Shown one piece after another: positions 17,715 through 26,967 of a DNA stretch of 64,000 nucleotides. The stretch is from NCBI RefSeq assembly GCF_008935055.1, contig NZ_CP043028.1:1211901-1275900 (forward strand), given 5' to 3'. Source of the DNA: Pseudobutyrivibrio xylanivorans. Its GTDB lineage: Bacteria; Bacillota; Clostridia; Lachnospirales; Lachnospiraceae. Numbering within the stretch: the stretch's first letter is position 1; the number at the start of each line of letters is the position of its first letter. The notes beneath the pieces are model-generated. The model did no database searches, was not told where the DNA came from, and was given only the letters and a program-made list of their open reading frames with translations. A program made the position numbers and the translations under genes.

Positions 17715-18854
17715 TTAATCCTCCCCCTTTACGTTTTTAGCCACGAGAAGGATTTCCTCGCTCTTTTTGTCGCCAACCTTGGCATTCTTGCCGATTCGAA
17801 CATTTTCAGCTACAAGAGCTCTTGTAACCACTGCCCCCTCCTCAACAATAGCACCTGGCATAAGCACAGAATCAATGACCTTTGCTCCCGGAGCAATCTT
17901 ACAATTCGTGAAAATTACAGAACGCTGAACAGTTCCACCAACTGCAGCTCCCTGATTAATATAAGCCCCGTCAATCTTTGCCGTAGAAGCAATATACTGA
18001 GGAACGATTCCTGAATCCTCAGTGTAAATCTTCCAAGAAGTATCATCCAAATTCAGTTCATTATCGCTATCAAGAAGATCCATGTTTGCTTCCCAAAGTG
18101 AATCGATAGTTCCAACGTCCTTCCAATAGCCAGAGAACTCGTAAGCGCAAAGCTTCTTTCCACCATTCAGCATTACAGGAATAATATCCTTACCAAAATC
18201 GTGGTCAGAGTCTGGATTCTTCATATCCTCCACAAGCAACTTGCGAAGTGTCTTCCATGTGAAAATATAAATACCCATTGAAGCCAGATTGCTCTTTGGC
18301 TTTGCAGGCTTCTCCTCGAACTCGATGATGCGTCCCTCACCATCAGTATTCATAATACCGAATCGGCTAGCTTCCCTCATTGGTACACCACGAACTGCGA
18401 TTGTAGCATCTGCCCCCTGCTCTTTATGGAAGCGAAGCATCTTATCATAGTTCATTTTATAAATATGGTCGCCCGAAAGTATCAGGAGATATTCTGGATC
18501 ATAGGCATCAATAAAATCGATATTCTGCGATATTGCATCTGCAGTACCGCGATAAACATCAAGACCTGAATCAGCCTTCTCACGTGGTGTCAAAACGAAA
18601 ACACCGCTGTCCTTTGTATCAAGTCCCCATCTGCCACCTGCAGCAACATAACTGTTCAACAGTACAGATTCATACTGAGTGAGGACACCTACAATATCAA
18701 CGCCTGAATTGGCACAATTACTAAGTGGAAAATCAATGATGCGGTACTTACCGCCATAAGAAACTGCTGGCTTTGCAACTTTATTGGTCAAATCGTGAAG
18801 ACGACTGCCACGACCACCAGCCAAGATCATGGCCAGCATATTAGATTGAGCCAT
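17715..18854 (-). CDS. glgC: Glucose-1-phosphate adenylyltransferase catalytic subunit
   Basis: Makes ADP-glucose from ATP and glucose-1-phosphate, the committed step of glycogen synthesis. The 379-residue protein opens [20 protein letters not shown], with the intact GGxGxRL pyrophosphorylase loop, followed by [20 protein letters not shown], the [11 protein letters not shown] aspartate site and [11 protein letters not shown]. The C-terminal beta-helix has the usual hexapeptide pattern. GTTTCTTATCTT-type spacing upstream is ordinary and an AGGGAGG site precedes the ATG. It is followed by glgD after three bases. Confidence 0.96.
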   Translation of the reverse strand: MAQSNMLAMILAGGRGSRLHDLTNKVAKPAVSYGGKYRIIDFPLSNCANSGVDIVGVLTQYESVLLNSYVAAGGRWGLDTKDSGVFVLTPREKADSGLDVYRGTADAISQNIDFIDAYDPEYLLILSGDHIYKMNYDKMLRFHKEQGADATIAVRGVPMREASRFGIMNTDGEGRIIEFEEKPAKPKSNLASMGIYIFTWKTLRKLLVEDMKNPDSDHDFGKDIIPVMLNGGKKLCAYEFSGYWKDVGTIDSLWEANMDLLDSDNELNLDDTSWKIYTEDSGIVPQYIASTAKIDGAYINQGAAVGGTVQRSVIFTNCKIAPGAKVIDSVLMPGAIVEEGAVVTRALVAENVRIGKNAKVGDKKSEEILLVAKNVKGED

Positions 18855-19038
18855 AAAACTACCTCCCTTTAAGATACATTATTTTTCTTCTTATTTATAG
18901 TTTACACATTTTGCACAAAAGTAGCAATAAATCTTTAAGTTTTTTGTGGAATTTTCATGCAGAATTCAAGATTTCAATTGTAATCTATTGTCTTAATATT
19001 TAAATAATTCTGAATATAAAAAAATAGTATATTTTTGC

Positions 19039-19067
19039 TTGACGTGGGAGTGGAACCGTAGTATTAT
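19039..19067 (+). promoter_or_regulatory. Sigma-A promoter of tRNA-Glu
   Basis: TTGACG, a 17-bp spacer and TATTAT, 52 bases upstream of the tRNA. A CTTGTC/GACAAG hairpin lies in the short leader. Confidence 0.8.
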
Positions 19068-19119
19068 ACTTCTTGTCGCGAGGGACAAGAGCTCAGCGAC
19101 AAACAAATAAATCAAGTAT

Positions 19120-19191
19120 GGTTCCTTGGTCAAGCGGTTAAGACGTCGCCCTCTCACGGCGAAAACAGCGGTTCGATTCCGCTAGGAACTG
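19120..19191 (+). tRNA. tRNA-Glu (anticodon CTC)
   Basis: The sequence folds as a standard cloverleaf. The acceptor stem is GGTTCCT with AGGAACT (first pair G-U), the anticodon stem TCGCC/GGCGA encloses loop CTCTCAC with anticodon CTC at 19153-19155, and the T arm reads CAGCGGTTCGATTCCGCT-like with the invariant GTTCGATTC. Discriminator is G73. CCA is not encoded. It has its own promoter and terminator. Confidence 0.95.
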
Positions 19192-19197
19192 CTAAAA

Positions 19198-19224
19198 GCA
19201 TCGCGAAGCGCGATGCTTTTTTTT
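19198..19224 (+). terminator. tRNA-Glu terminator
   Basis: GCATCGCG pairs with CGCGATGC around AAG, followed by eight T. Confidence 0.95.
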
Positions 19225-19275
19225 GCCCTTTGATGATATCTATGTTTACGGGCCCCGATGATATATACCCTGCCC

Positions 19276-19369
19276 AGTTCTCATGCAGCATTTGAGCAAA
19301 ATGTTAGATTTTCTTAAGCTACTAGTGGAGCTTTTTGTGGGTGTCCTTCCATTGATTTTGCACTTCGAA
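19276..19369 (+). repeat. Solo copy of the ~95-nt unit from the 1.5-2.0 kb palindrome
   Basis: From TTCTCAT to TTGCACTTCGAA this region aligns base for base with 1602-1695: shared blocks include CTTAAGCTAC, GAGCTTT, TGTGGGTGTCCTT and ATTGATTTTGCACTTCGAA. It follows the tRNA terminator and has no inverted partner here. No ORF is present. Confidence 0.75.
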
Positions 19370-19395
19370 TTTGAAAAAAGAGGGCCTTGCCCTAC

Positions 19396-19436
19396 AAAAA
19401 AGTGCTAGAAAATTTCAATTGAAATCTTCTAGCACT
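19396..19436 (-). terminator. Terminator of the 341-aa membrane protein gene
   Basis: On the minus strand AGTGCTAGAAGATTTCAATT pairs back on itself through GAAATTTTCTAGCACT, followed by TTTTT. It begins eight bases past the stop. Confidence 0.85.
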
Positions 19437-19443
19437 GTATTAT

Positions 19444-20469
19444 TTATTCTTTATGTACATCTGATAAAGTCTTTTCCTCTACAGCTGTCGCTGCATCTAA
19501 ATTAGGCTCATGTTTCTTCTCAGCCTCCGCTTCTGGCTCCTCACATGGGAAGGTCATAAAGCTAAGATATTGTGCCACATACTTTTTATCAACTCTAATC
19601 TTGTTCTTTCTAAACAGTTTTTTGATGTATCCTATTTCAACGTATTCAGCTCTCTCTTCCTTGGTAGCTTTCTTTGTTTTTTCGTTCTTTGTAGAATCCT
19701 CGACTAAAGCTTTTTCCTTATCTAAATCTTCATAATCAAAATGGAAGGAATCAATATTGTCACAAATAAACTTTATAGGAACAGGATAAACCTTACCAGC
19801 TTTTGTCATTACAGGCTTATCGCCACACAGGAATTTATCATCCACTCTGGAGTACACATACAACTCCTCGTTATCAAAGCTTTTGTCCTCGTTAAGCTTT
19901 CCGCTCAAATTTACCAGTAAGTGGGATTCCTTTGGTTTTATACTGTCACATAAGAATACCATAAGAATACCCTCTGCAATTATAATAAGTGACAAAACTA
20001 AAATAACCTTTGAAAGATTCGAACCATATATATTTATAGCCACATAGGAAAATAACGCACCTACAATAATAAACACATATGCAAAACAGGTATAATACCA
20101 TGCTTCTTGAGTCTCGCTTAATTTTTTCTTCCTGAAATCCATTAATGAAAAATAACCGATTATGAGGATGGCAACAACAATAAGCCCCAACATACCTATC
20201 AATATTAATGGATTAGAGCGCATAGCAAATGTATACACAACATTTATAAACGCTGTCATAGCTAATATGACAAGCGTTGCAGCCATATCCTTCTTTTTCT
20301 CAGCCTTTTCCCCTAATAACAGTATTTCAAGAATATTTCTGTTAAGCAGTTTTTTGTAAGAACAAAAAGCACCTAAAGACATCAATATAACTGCGACTAT
20401 TCCAACAATTGTATTGCCAACAGGTCCTAAATCGATGTACTTACCAATAGTATCCAAAATAGCACTCAT
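19444..20469 (-). CDS. Hypothetical polytopic membrane protein
   Basis: 341 residues, not recognised. Five hydrophobic segments fill the first half, around residues 15-35, 60-80, 87-110, 130-152 and 158-178 (for example LILIGMLGLIVVAILIIGYF). The second half is soluble and highly charged, with KNEKTKKATKEERAEY near residue 255 and an acidic tail. No catalytic motif or export signal is evident beyond the membrane helices. It is a single gene with its own terminator, between the tRNA-Glu unit and the xylB operon. The cytoplasmic tail could be a regulatory or protein-binding domain; that is only inference. Confidence 0.6.
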   Translation of the reverse strand: MSAILDTIGKYIDLGPVGNTIVGIVAVILMSLGAFCSYKKLLNRNILEILLLGEKAEKKKDMAATLVILAMTAFINVVYTFAMRSNPLILIGMLGLIVVAILIIGYFSLMDFRKKKLSETQEAWYYTCFAYVFIIVGALFSYVAINIYGSNLSKVILVLSLIIIAEGILMVFLCDSIKPKESHLLVNLSGKLNEDKSFDNEELYVYSRVDDKFLCGDKPVMTKAGKVYPVPIKFICDNIDSFHFDYEDLDKEKALVEDSTKNEKTKKATKEERAEYVEIGYIKKLFRKNKIRVDKKYVAQYLSFMTFPCEEPEAEAEKKHEPNLDAATAVEEKTLSDVHKE

Positions 20470-20567
20470 ATACTTAATCTCCCTTCATTATTTACTCAAA
20501 TTATATTATATGAGCAAATATTGTGCAACGATTCTAACATTTAGAGGTTTTTTCTTCATATTAAAAA

Positions 20568-20595
20568 GGAGTCATCCACCATCATGGATAACTCC
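20568..20595 (-). terminator. Terminator of the xylB operon
   Basis: Minus-strand GGAGTTATCCA pairs with TGGATGACTCC, followed by TTTTTAA. Confidence 0.85.
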
Positions 20596-20618
20596 TCTCA
20601 ATATAGCTTTTTATAATT

Positions 20619-22076
20619 TTAGAAAAGACCCTTTACTGTAGGGTAAAGCTTCTTGAACTCCTGATATCTCTCTTCGTATTTACGAATCAACTCCGGATCT
20701 GGCTCAACTGTTGTCTTAACCTTTACAAGCTTCTCGCAAGCCTCTTCTACAGAAGCGTACTCGCCGCATCCAACTGCTGCAAGGATAGCTCCACCAAGAC
20801 CTGGGCCTTCCTCGTTTTCAAGGATATCAAGCTTAAGGTTCATAACTGAAGCGATAATCTGCTGCCATAATGGAGACTTTGCACCACCACCGCAAATCTT
20901 AGAGCGCTCTATTACGATACCCTGGCTACGTGCAACCTCAAGGGAATCACGAAGACCAAATGCAACACCCTCAAGAACTGCCTGTGTCATATCCTCACGA
21001 GTTGTGTCCATAGACATTCCGATGAACATAGCACGTGCATCTGGATTGTTGTGTGGGCTACGCTCTCCCATAAGGTATGGAAGGTAGAATACGCGGTTCT
21101 CGCCAAGATTCTTGATGCCTGCCTGCTCTGCTGGGTAATCCTTTGTCTTAAGGATTTCATCCATCCACCATTTGTTGCAAGATGCAGCTGAAAGCATACA
21201 TCCCATAAGGTGATATCCACCATCAGCGTGATCAAATGAGTGAAGAGCGTTTGCAGGATCTACTGTAAAGTTCTTGCTAGAAATGAAGATTGTACCAGAT
21301 GTACCGATTGAAAGATTGCACTTGCCCTCTCCAACTGTACCTGTACCTACAGCTGCTGCTGCGTTATCACCAGCACCAGCAATAATCTTAACATCGTTTG
21401 TGAAGCCAAGCTCTGAAGCAACCTCTGGCTTGATTGTTCCAACTACTTCGTAGCTCTCATAAAGCTTTGGAAGCTGAGACTCTGATACCTTGCAGATATC
21501 CATCATCTCTTTGCTCCAGCAACGATTCTTAACATCAAGAAGGAGCATACCACTGGCATCTGAATAATCTGTGCAGAAGCTTCCAGAAAGCTTGTAAGCA
21601 ATGTAATCCTTAGGAAGCATAATCTTTGCAACCTTTGCCCAAAGCTCTGGCTCGTTCTCCTGCATCCAAAGAATCTTTGGAGCTGTGAAACCTGCGAAAG
21701 CGATATTTGCTGTGTACTCAGAGAGCTTTTCCTTTCCAATAACGTTGTTAAGATATTCTGTCTCTTTTCCTGTACGTCCGTCATTCCAAAGGATAGCTGG
21801 ACGGATAACATTATCATCAGCATCAAGTGTTACAAGACCGTGCATCTGTCCACCAAATGAAATACCAGCAACCTGGCTCTTATCAACCTCTGAAGTAAGC
21901 TCCTTGATACCAGCTACTACCTGAGTCCACCAATCCTCTGGCTTCTGCTCAGACCAACCTGGATGAGGGAAGCTGAGGGCATATTCTTTTGATACGATTT
22001 TCTTGATATCGCCGTTGCCTTCCATAAGAAGAAGCTTAACAGCTGATGTACCAAGATCTACACCAATGTAATACAT
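20619..22076 (-). CDS. xylB: Xylulokinase (FGGY family)
   Basis: Phosphorylates D-xylulose to xylulose-5-phosphate, feeding the pentose phosphate pathway. The 485-residue protein begins MYYIGVDLGTSAVKLLLME, the phosphate-1 motif, and has SFGGQMHGLV, AILWNDGRT, GAGDNAAAAVGTG and the C-terminal GGGAKSPLWQQI adenosine motif. These are typical of XylB. It lies downstream of the FucI/AraA-like isomerase in the same orientation but separated by a 148-bp hairpin at 22145-22292 that may reduce read-through. If the isomerase makes a ketose other than xylulose, such as ribulose, the kinase may act on that instead. Confidence 0.92.
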   Translation of the reverse strand: MYYIGVDLGTSAVKLLLMEGNGDIKKIVSKEYALSFPHPGWSEQKPEDWWTQVVAGIKELTSEVDKSQVAGISFGGQMHGLVTLDADDNVIRPAILWNDGRTGKETEYLNNVIGKEKLSEYTANIAFAGFTAPKILWMQENEPELWAKVAKIMLPKDYIAYKLSGSFCTDYSDASGMLLLDVKNRCWSKEMMDICKVSESQLPKLYESYEVVGTIKPEVASELGFTNDVKIIAGAGDNAAAAVGTGTVGEGKCNLSIGTSGTIFISSKNFTVDPANALHSFDHADGGYHLMGCMLSAASCNKWWMDEILKTKDYPAEQAGIKNLGENRVFYLPYLMGERSPHNNPDARAMFIGMSMDTTREDMTQAVLEGVAFGLRDSLEVARSQGIVIERSKICGGGAKSPLWQQIIASVMNLKLDILENEEGPGLGGAILAAVGCGEYASVEEACEKLVKVKTTVEPDPELIRKYEERYQEFKKLYPTVKGLF

Positions 22077-22144
22077 TTTCTATTCTCCTTTTCGTAAACC
22101 ACGCCCAAAGGGCGTATATTACACATATTCTAGTAAAATAAAAA

Positions 22145-22292
22145 GTGACTGACTCAAAGCCTCGGCAAGCGCGAGCAGGGAAGTATCATACCGAACTAGG
22201 AGGGCGCCGCGAAGCGATAGCGTAGCGGAAAGTTGCCTAGCGAAGGTATGAGGGGTGCCCTGCGGGAGCATGAAAATCTCCAAGTCAGTCAC
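22145..22292 (-). repeat. 148-bp hairpin element between isomerase and xylB
   Basis: The ends GTGACTGACT and AGTCAGTCAC are perfect inverted copies. Inside, GCAGGG pairs with CCCTGC, CATACC with GGTATG, CTAGG with CCTAG and CCGC with GCGG, giving one long interrupted stem. On the minus strand the outer stem is followed by CTTTTTATTTTAC, so it could work as an oversized terminator or attenuator after the isomerase gene. The interior is GC-rich, unlike its flanks. Confidence 0.7.
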
Positions 22293-22305
22293 ATCTCAGT
22301 TTAAA

Positions 22306-23790
22306 TTATCTCCATGGATTCTCTGTAGGGTATCTTACACCTGCTGGCTGGTTGTATCCGATCTCATCAACCTCTACTCCGATGTACTTGAATACCTCGA
22401 AGAGTGCCTTTCCATAGTGTCCGAATGCAACAGCTCCGTGATGTGGGAATCCCTTCTCGATTAACCAGTGACGGTAGAAGCGTCCCATCTCTGGAATAGC
22501 GAATACACCGATTGAACCGAATGACTTTGTGCGAACATCAAGAACTTCCCCCTGTGCAATGTAAGCGCGAAGCTTGTTGTCAGCTGTAGACTGGAGTCTG
22601 TAGAATGTGATCTCACCTGGAGCGATATCACCTTCAAGTGTTCCGTTTGTAACCTCTACAGGAAGTGCACGAGCCATAATCTTCTGGTTTCTCATCTCGC
22701 AGAATGCAAGCTTTCTAGAGCATGTATTTCCGCAGTGGAATCCCATGAATGTATCCTCAAGTGTGTAATCTGTCTTACCCTTGATTTCCTCATTGTACAT
22801 ATCCTTTGGTACTGAGTTGTTGATATCGAGAAGTGTTACAACATCCTCTGATACAACTGTACCGATGAACTCTGAAAGACATCCGTAGATATCAACCTCG
22901 CATGATACAGGGATTCCTTCGCCTGTAAGACGTGAGTTAACATAGCAAGGAACGAAACCAAACTGTGTCTGGAATGCAGGCCAGCACTTACCAGCGATTG
23001 CTACGTATTTACGATATCCCTTGTGATCGCGAACCCAATCCTTAAGTGTAAGCTCATACTGAGCAAGCTTCTCAAGAACCTCTGGCTTCTTGTTACCAGC
23101 GCCAAGCTCCTTCTCCATATCTGCAACAACTTCTGGAATACGGCTATCACCAGCGTGCTTATTGAATGCTTCGAAAAGATCAAGCTCTGAGTTCTCCTCG
23201 ATTTCAACACCAAGGTTGTAAAGCTGCTTGATTGGTGCGTTACAAGCAAGGAAGTTCATTGGTCTTGGACCAAAGCTGATAATCTTAAGATCTGAAAGTG
23301 CGATTACGGCACGAGCTACCCCCTCGAAGTCGTGAATCATATCTGCACAATCCTCAGCATCACCTACTGGATACTCTGGGATCCAAGCCTTTACATTGCG
23401 AAGCTGAAGGTTGTAAGATGCGTTAAGCATACCGCAGTAAGCATCTCCTCTACCATCGAGAAGGCTGTTGCCTGACTCCTCAGCTGCAGCACAGAACATC
23501 TTAGGTCCATCGAAGTGCTTTGCAAGAAGTGTCTCAGAGATTTCTGGACCAAAGTTTCCAAGGTATACGCAAAGTGCGTTACATCCAGCCTTCTTGATAT
23601 CCTCAAGAGCCTGTACCATATGGATCTCGCTCTCAACGATACATACTGGACACTCATAGATATGCTCAGCGCCGTACTTCTTTGTATATGCAGCGATAAG
23701 TGCCTTTCTTCTGTCTACTGATAAGCTTTCTGGAAAGCAGTCACGAGAAACTGCTACTACACCAATTTTTACATTTGGCATGTTTGTCAT
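22306..23790 (-). CDS. L-fucose / arabinose isomerase family protein
   Basis: A 494-residue sugar isomerase of the FucI/AraA fold, converting an aldose to a ketose with a divalent metal. The N-terminal Rossmann-like part (IGVVAVSRDCFPESLS) and the segments SCEVDIYGCLSEF and DTFMGFHCGNTCSRKL contain the acidic and histidine residues expected for metal binding. It is paired with a xylulokinase downstream, so the substrate may be a pentose such as D-arabinose or L-arabinose, or L-fucose; the sequence alone does not decide. An AGGAGGG-like site precedes the ATG. Two AAAACGTTTT operators lie 55-100 bases upstream, implying LacI-type control. Confidence 0.8.
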   Translation of the reverse strand: MTNMPNVKIGVVAVSRDCFPESLSVDRRKALIAAYTKKYGAEHIYECPVCIVESEIHMVQALEDIKKAGCNALCVYLGNFGPEISETLLAKHFDGPKMFCAAAEESGNSLLDGRGDAYCGMLNASYNLQLRNVKAWIPEYPVGDAEDCADMIHDFEGVARAVIALSDLKIISFGPRPMNFLACNAPIKQLYNLGVEIEENSELDLFEAFNKHAGDSRIPEVVADMEKELGAGNKKPEVLEKLAQYELTLKDWVRDHKGYRKYVAIAGKCWPAFQTQFGFVPCYVNSRLTGEGIPVSCEVDIYGCLSEFIGTVVSEDVVTLLDINNSVPKDMYNEEIKGKTDYTLEDTFMGFHCGNTCSRKLAFCEMRNQKIMARALPVEVTNGTLEGDIAPGEITFYRLQSTADNKLRAYIAQGEVLDVRTKSFGSIGVFAIPEMGRFYRHWLIEKGFPHHGAVAFGHYGKALFEVFKYIGVEVDEIGYNQPAGVRYPTENPWR

Positions 23791-23844
23791 AGTTATTACC
23801 CTCCTTAAAATACCGGCTCCCTTTCACAAAAAAATAAAGCCTCT

Positions 23845-23889
23845 AAAACGTTTTCTTTGATGATATGATAATATCAGACAAAACGTTTT
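23845..23889. promoter_or_regulatory. Paired LacI-family operators upstream of the isomerase gene
   Basis: AAAACGTTTT occurs at 23845-23854 and 23880-23889, 35 bp apart. The two sites and their flanks (AAAGCCTC... and ...GGAGACTTT) also form an overall inverted repeat. The core is the form bound by LacI/GalR/CcpA-type repressors. It may serve sugar-specific repression or catabolite control of the isomerase-xylB unit. Confidence 0.7.
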
Positions 23890-23958
23890 GGAGACTTTTA
23901 AAAATTTACTACGTGATGGTTTATTTTTGACTTTCTTTTGTTAATTATGTCAAAAAAG

Positions 23959-24423
23959 TTACTTCATTTCTCGAATTAGATTTACCATTTCGATAGCTCC
24001 CTGAGCACATTCGAAGCCTTTATTGCCTGCTTTTGTGCCAGCACGCTCCACAGCCTGTTCAATAGTATCGGTAGTAAGCACGCCAAACATTACAGGTATT
24101 CCAGCGCTCATGCTCACCTGTGCAACTCCCTTTGAAACCTCCGCACATACATAATCATAATGTGATGTAGCACCGCGAATCACTGCACCAAGACAAATTA
24201 CAGCGTCATATTTTTTACTTTCTGCCATCTTCTTTGCAATAAGAGGAATCTCAAATGCACCTGGCACCCATGCCACTTCGATATCCTCTTCCTTTACGTT
24301 CTCTCGCTTAAGCCCATCAATGGCTCCACCTAATAATTTTGAAGTGATGAACTCATTGAAACGAGCAACGACAATGCCTATCTTTACACCTTCTGATACT
24401 AATTTTCCTTCATAAACTTTCAT
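23959..24423 (-). CDS. ribH: 6,7-dimethyl-8-ribityllumazine synthase
   Basis: Penultimate step of riboflavin synthesis: joins 5-amino-6-ribitylaminouracil with dihydroxybutanone phosphate. 154 residues, standard for RibH. Seen are [54 protein letters not shown] with the catalytic histidine, and [26 protein letters not shown] cut by me into its known blocks [11 protein letters not shown] and [14 protein letters not shown]. It starts 17 bases after ribBA and is the last gene of the operon. Confidence 0.97.
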   Translation of the reverse strand: MKVYEGKLVSEGVKIGIVVARFNEFITSKLLGGAIDGLKRENVKEEDIEVAWVPGAFEIPLIAKKMAESKKYDAVICLGAVIRGATSHYDYVCAEVSKGVAQVSMSAGIPVMFGVLTTDTIEQAVERAGTKAGNKGFECAQGAIEMVNLIREMK

Positions 24424-24440
24424 TTTTTATTATCCTCCTT

Positions 24441-25637
24441 TTAAACCGCTAATATATGCCCCATGCGAGCTTTTTTTGTTTTTAAATAGAACACATCATA
24501 TTTATTTGCTTGTATTTCAATTGGCACACGACAATTTATCTCCATGCCGTAATCAGACAACTGGTACACCTTGTCTGGGTTGTTTGTAAGAAGATTTAGC
24601 GAATGAATTCCTAGGTCACGTAAAATCTGTGCACCTGTGTAATACTCTCTTAAATCTCCTGGGAAGCCAAGGGCTATATTTGCATCAAGCGTATCCATAC
24701 CTTCATCCTGAAGCTTGTATGCCTTCAGCTTGTTTACAAGACCGATTCCTCGTCCCTCCTGTCTCATATAAAGAAGAACTCCGCGACCTTCACCCTCAAT
24801 CGCCTTCATCGCTGCATCAAACTGCTGTCCACAGTCACATCTCATGGAACCAAACACATCTCCTGTGAGACATTCAGAATGAACACGACAAAGCACATCC
24901 TTTCCATCTGTAATATCTCCCTTTACAAGCGCCACGTGATGCTCACCATTCAATTTATTGATATAGCAATGCGCCATGAACTCGCCGTAGCGTGTTGGCA
25001 TCTTTGCAATAGATACACACTCCACAAGCTTGTCATACACCTTTCTGTATTCCACAAGCTCAGGGATTGTAATAAAGGTTATTCCCATATCCTCAGCAAG
25101 CTTGCGCAGTGCCTCGCCTCGCATCATGGTTCCATCCTCCGCCATGATTTCACAGCAAAGGCCACATTCCTTAAGACCAGCCAGCTTCATTAAATCCACT
25201 GTTGCCTCAGTATGCCCTGGACGTTCTATGACGCCACCTGCTTTAGCAACCAGTGGAAACATATGGCCCGGGCGTCTGAAGTCCAAAGGGCTCACATCAT
25301 CCCTAACACTGTTTCGGGCTGTCATTCCTCGTTCTGCTGCAGATATACCTGTGGTTGTATCCACATGGTCAATGGATATCGTAAATGCGGTTTCATGGTT
25401 ATCTGTGTTATGGCTTACCATTGGTGGAAGCGCCAGCTTAAATGCAAGCTCCTCACTCATTGGCATACAGATAAGACCTCTTCCAACTGATGCCATAAGA
25501 TTTACATTTTCTGTGGTAGCAAACTCTGCTGCACAGATGAAATCTCCTTCATTCTCACGTCCTTCATCATCCATAACCATGATGACCTTACCATTTTTCA
25601 AATCATCAATAGCTCTTTCAATCGACTCTCTTCGCAT
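24441..25637 (-). CDS. ribBA: Bifunctional DHBP synthase / GTP cyclohydrolase II
   Basis: Makes both riboflavin precursors. Residues 1-200 are the dihydroxybutanone-phosphate synthase, with [18 protein letters not shown] and [22 protein letters not shown] RPGHTEA. Residues 205-398 are GTP cyclohydrolase II, with the zinc cysteines in [17 protein letters not shown] and the active site [18 protein letters not shown]. Length 398 is normal. The gene once followed ribE directly. An insertion sequence now lies immediately upstream, so it is cut off from the FMN-riboswitch promoter unless transcription runs through 1.3 kb of IS or starts within it. GGAAGGG precedes the ATG. Confidence 0.97.
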   Translation of the reverse strand: MRRESIERAIDDLKNGKVIMVMDDEGRENEGDFICAAEFATTENVNLMASVGRGLICMPMSEELAFKLALPPMVSHNTDNHETAFTISIDHVDTTTGISAAERGMTARNSVRDDVSPLDFRRPGHMFPLVAKAGGVIERPGHTEATVDLMKLAGLKECGLCCEIMAEDGTMMRGEALRKLAEDMGITFITIPELVEYRKVYDKLVECVSIAKMPTRYGEFMAHCYINKLNGEHHVALVKGDITDGKDVLCRVHSECLTGDVFGSMRCDCGQQFDAAMKAIEGEGRGVLLYMRQEGRGIGLVNKLKAYKLQDEGMDTLDANIALGFPGDLREYYTGAQILRDLGIHSLNLLTNNPDKVYQLSDYGMEINCRVPIEIQANKYDVFYLKTKKARMGHILAV

Positions 25638-25684
25638 TTTTCTTCCCTTCCTATGAACTTCTTTATATATTTTCCAACTACATT
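25598..25684 (-). pseudogene. ribE: Detached 3' end of ribE
   Basis: Beyond the insertion sequence the minus strand reads [16 protein letters not shown] and 12 more codons to a [11 protein letters not shown] is the pattern of the C-terminal trimerisation helix of riboflavin synthase, which the ribE frame upstream of the IS lacks. The fragment overlaps the ribBA start, as tightly packed operon genes do. Homology is from memory of the family. Confidence 0.7.
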
Positions 25685-25765
25685 AGTGTTAGCATCTAAA
25701 TAGTACAAAACAAAATGAGATATTCCCTTCAAGTATTGTATAATCAACAAATGGAGGAACTCATT

Positions 25766-26065
25766 ATGTCACGTCAAAGAAAACAACACAGCAAGCAATT
25801 CAAGTTGGATGCCATCAACTATCGTAAGGAGCATCCTGATCTCACTCAATCAGAGTGTGCCAAGAACCTAGGAATAGGTGTCAGCACCTTGGCCCGTTGG
25901 GAATCTCAGTACAGAGACCACGATGGCGATATTCCTGTTCGTGGTTCGGGTAATTACGAATCAGATGAAGCGAAGGAAATCGCTAGATTGAAACGTGAGT
26001 TACGCGATGCTCAGGATGCACTTGATGTGTTAAAAAAAGCCATCAGCATTCTGGGGAAAAATTAA
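25766..26065 (+). CDS. IS51-like transposase OrfA
   Basis: 99-residue DNA-binding half of an IS3-family transposase. The start at 25766 is supported by TGGAGGAAC eight bases upstream; the frame is open earlier but would run into the terminal repeat. It contains an HTH in HPDLTQSECAKNLGIGVSTL followed by ARWESQYRD, and a C-terminal helix EIARLKRELRDAQDALDVL. The frame ends at GGGGAAAAATTAA, and a -1 slip in the A-run joins it to OrfB, as in IS3 elements generally. Confidence 0.9.
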   Translation: MSRQRKQHSKQFKLDAINYRKEHPDLTQSECAKNLGIGVSTLARWESQYRDHDGDIPVRGSGNYESDEAKEIARLKRELRDAQDALDVLKKAISILGKN

Positions 26066-26142
26066 CGGAAGCTATCTATACTGAAGTTTCCGCAAAGGTA
26101 GAGGCATCTAAAGTTACTGGACACCGTGTTTCTACTTCTGGA

Positions 26143-26967
26143 ATGCTGAAATTTTTAGGTGTTTCTCGCTCTGGATATCGCTCTTTTCTTAATCGCAAGG
26201 TTTCTGCTACTAAGCAACGTAAAGAAGCGGTTAAAAAGAAAATCCAGACCATCTATGATGATTCTAAACAGAACTACGGAGCCCCTAAAATAGCACAGAC
26301 TCTTCGCAATTCTGGAGAAACTATATCCGACCGCACTGTAGGTTTATACATGCGTGAAATGGGCATTAAAGCCCAGTGGGTGAAGCCTTGGACTACCACA
26401 ACCAGAGACTCTGATTTTAGCAAAGAGCTTCACAACATCCTTGATGAACAATTCAATCCAGATAGACCAAATGCTGTTTGGTGTACTGATATCACATATA
26501 TTTGGACTCAGAACGGATTTGTTTATCTGAACTGCGTCATGGACTTATTTGCCAGGAAAATCATTGCCTGGACCCTCGCAGAAACCATGGAGGTTTCTAC
26601 TGTTATTGAAACTATTGAAAAAGCTAAGGCTAATCGAGACACTGATTTACCTTTGATTATCCACTCTGACCGTGGTAGTCAGTATGTTTCAAAGGCCTGG
26701 CAAGAAGCTACTGCAAAGATGCAGCGTAGCTACTCTCATAGTGGCTATCCTTATGATAACGCCTGCATCGAATCCTTCCATTCACTAATAAAAAGAGAAT
26801 GGCTTAACAGATTTACCATTACCGATTACAGGCATGCATACATGCTTGTTTTTGAATACATTGAAGCATTCTATAACACCGTCAGGATTCATAGTCATTG
26901 TAACTATATGTCTCCTGATGAATATGAAAGGTTGTATGAAAGGGTGAAGTCTCCGTCAGTTGCTTAA
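26143..26967 (+). CDS. IS51-like transposase OrfB (DDE integrase)
   Basis: Catalytic half with an intact rve core: D in WCTDITYIW, D in HSDRGSQYVS and E in CIESFHSLIKREW, preceded by the HTH_21-like NYGAPKIAQTLRNSG. The frame is open upstream to the OrfA stop (SGEKLTEAIYTEVSAKVEAS), so the real product is probably an OrfAB fusion made by -1 frameshifting near 26056-26061. No damage is visible, so the element may be active. Its last codons overlap the stop of ribE on the other strand. Confidence 0.9.
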   Translation: MLKFLGVSRSGYRSFLNRKVSATKQRKEAVKKKIQTIYDDSKQNYGAPKIAQTLRNSGETISDRTVGLYMREMGIKAQWVKPWTTTTRDSDFSKELHNILDEQFNPDRPNAVWCTDITYIWTQNGFVYLNCVMDLFARKIIAWTLAETMEVSTVIETIEKAKANRDTDLPLIIHSDRGSQYVSKAWQEATAKMQRSYSHSGYPYDNACIESFHSLIKREWLNRFTITDYRHAYMLVFEYIEAFYNTVRIHSHCNYMSPDEYERLYERVKSPSVA

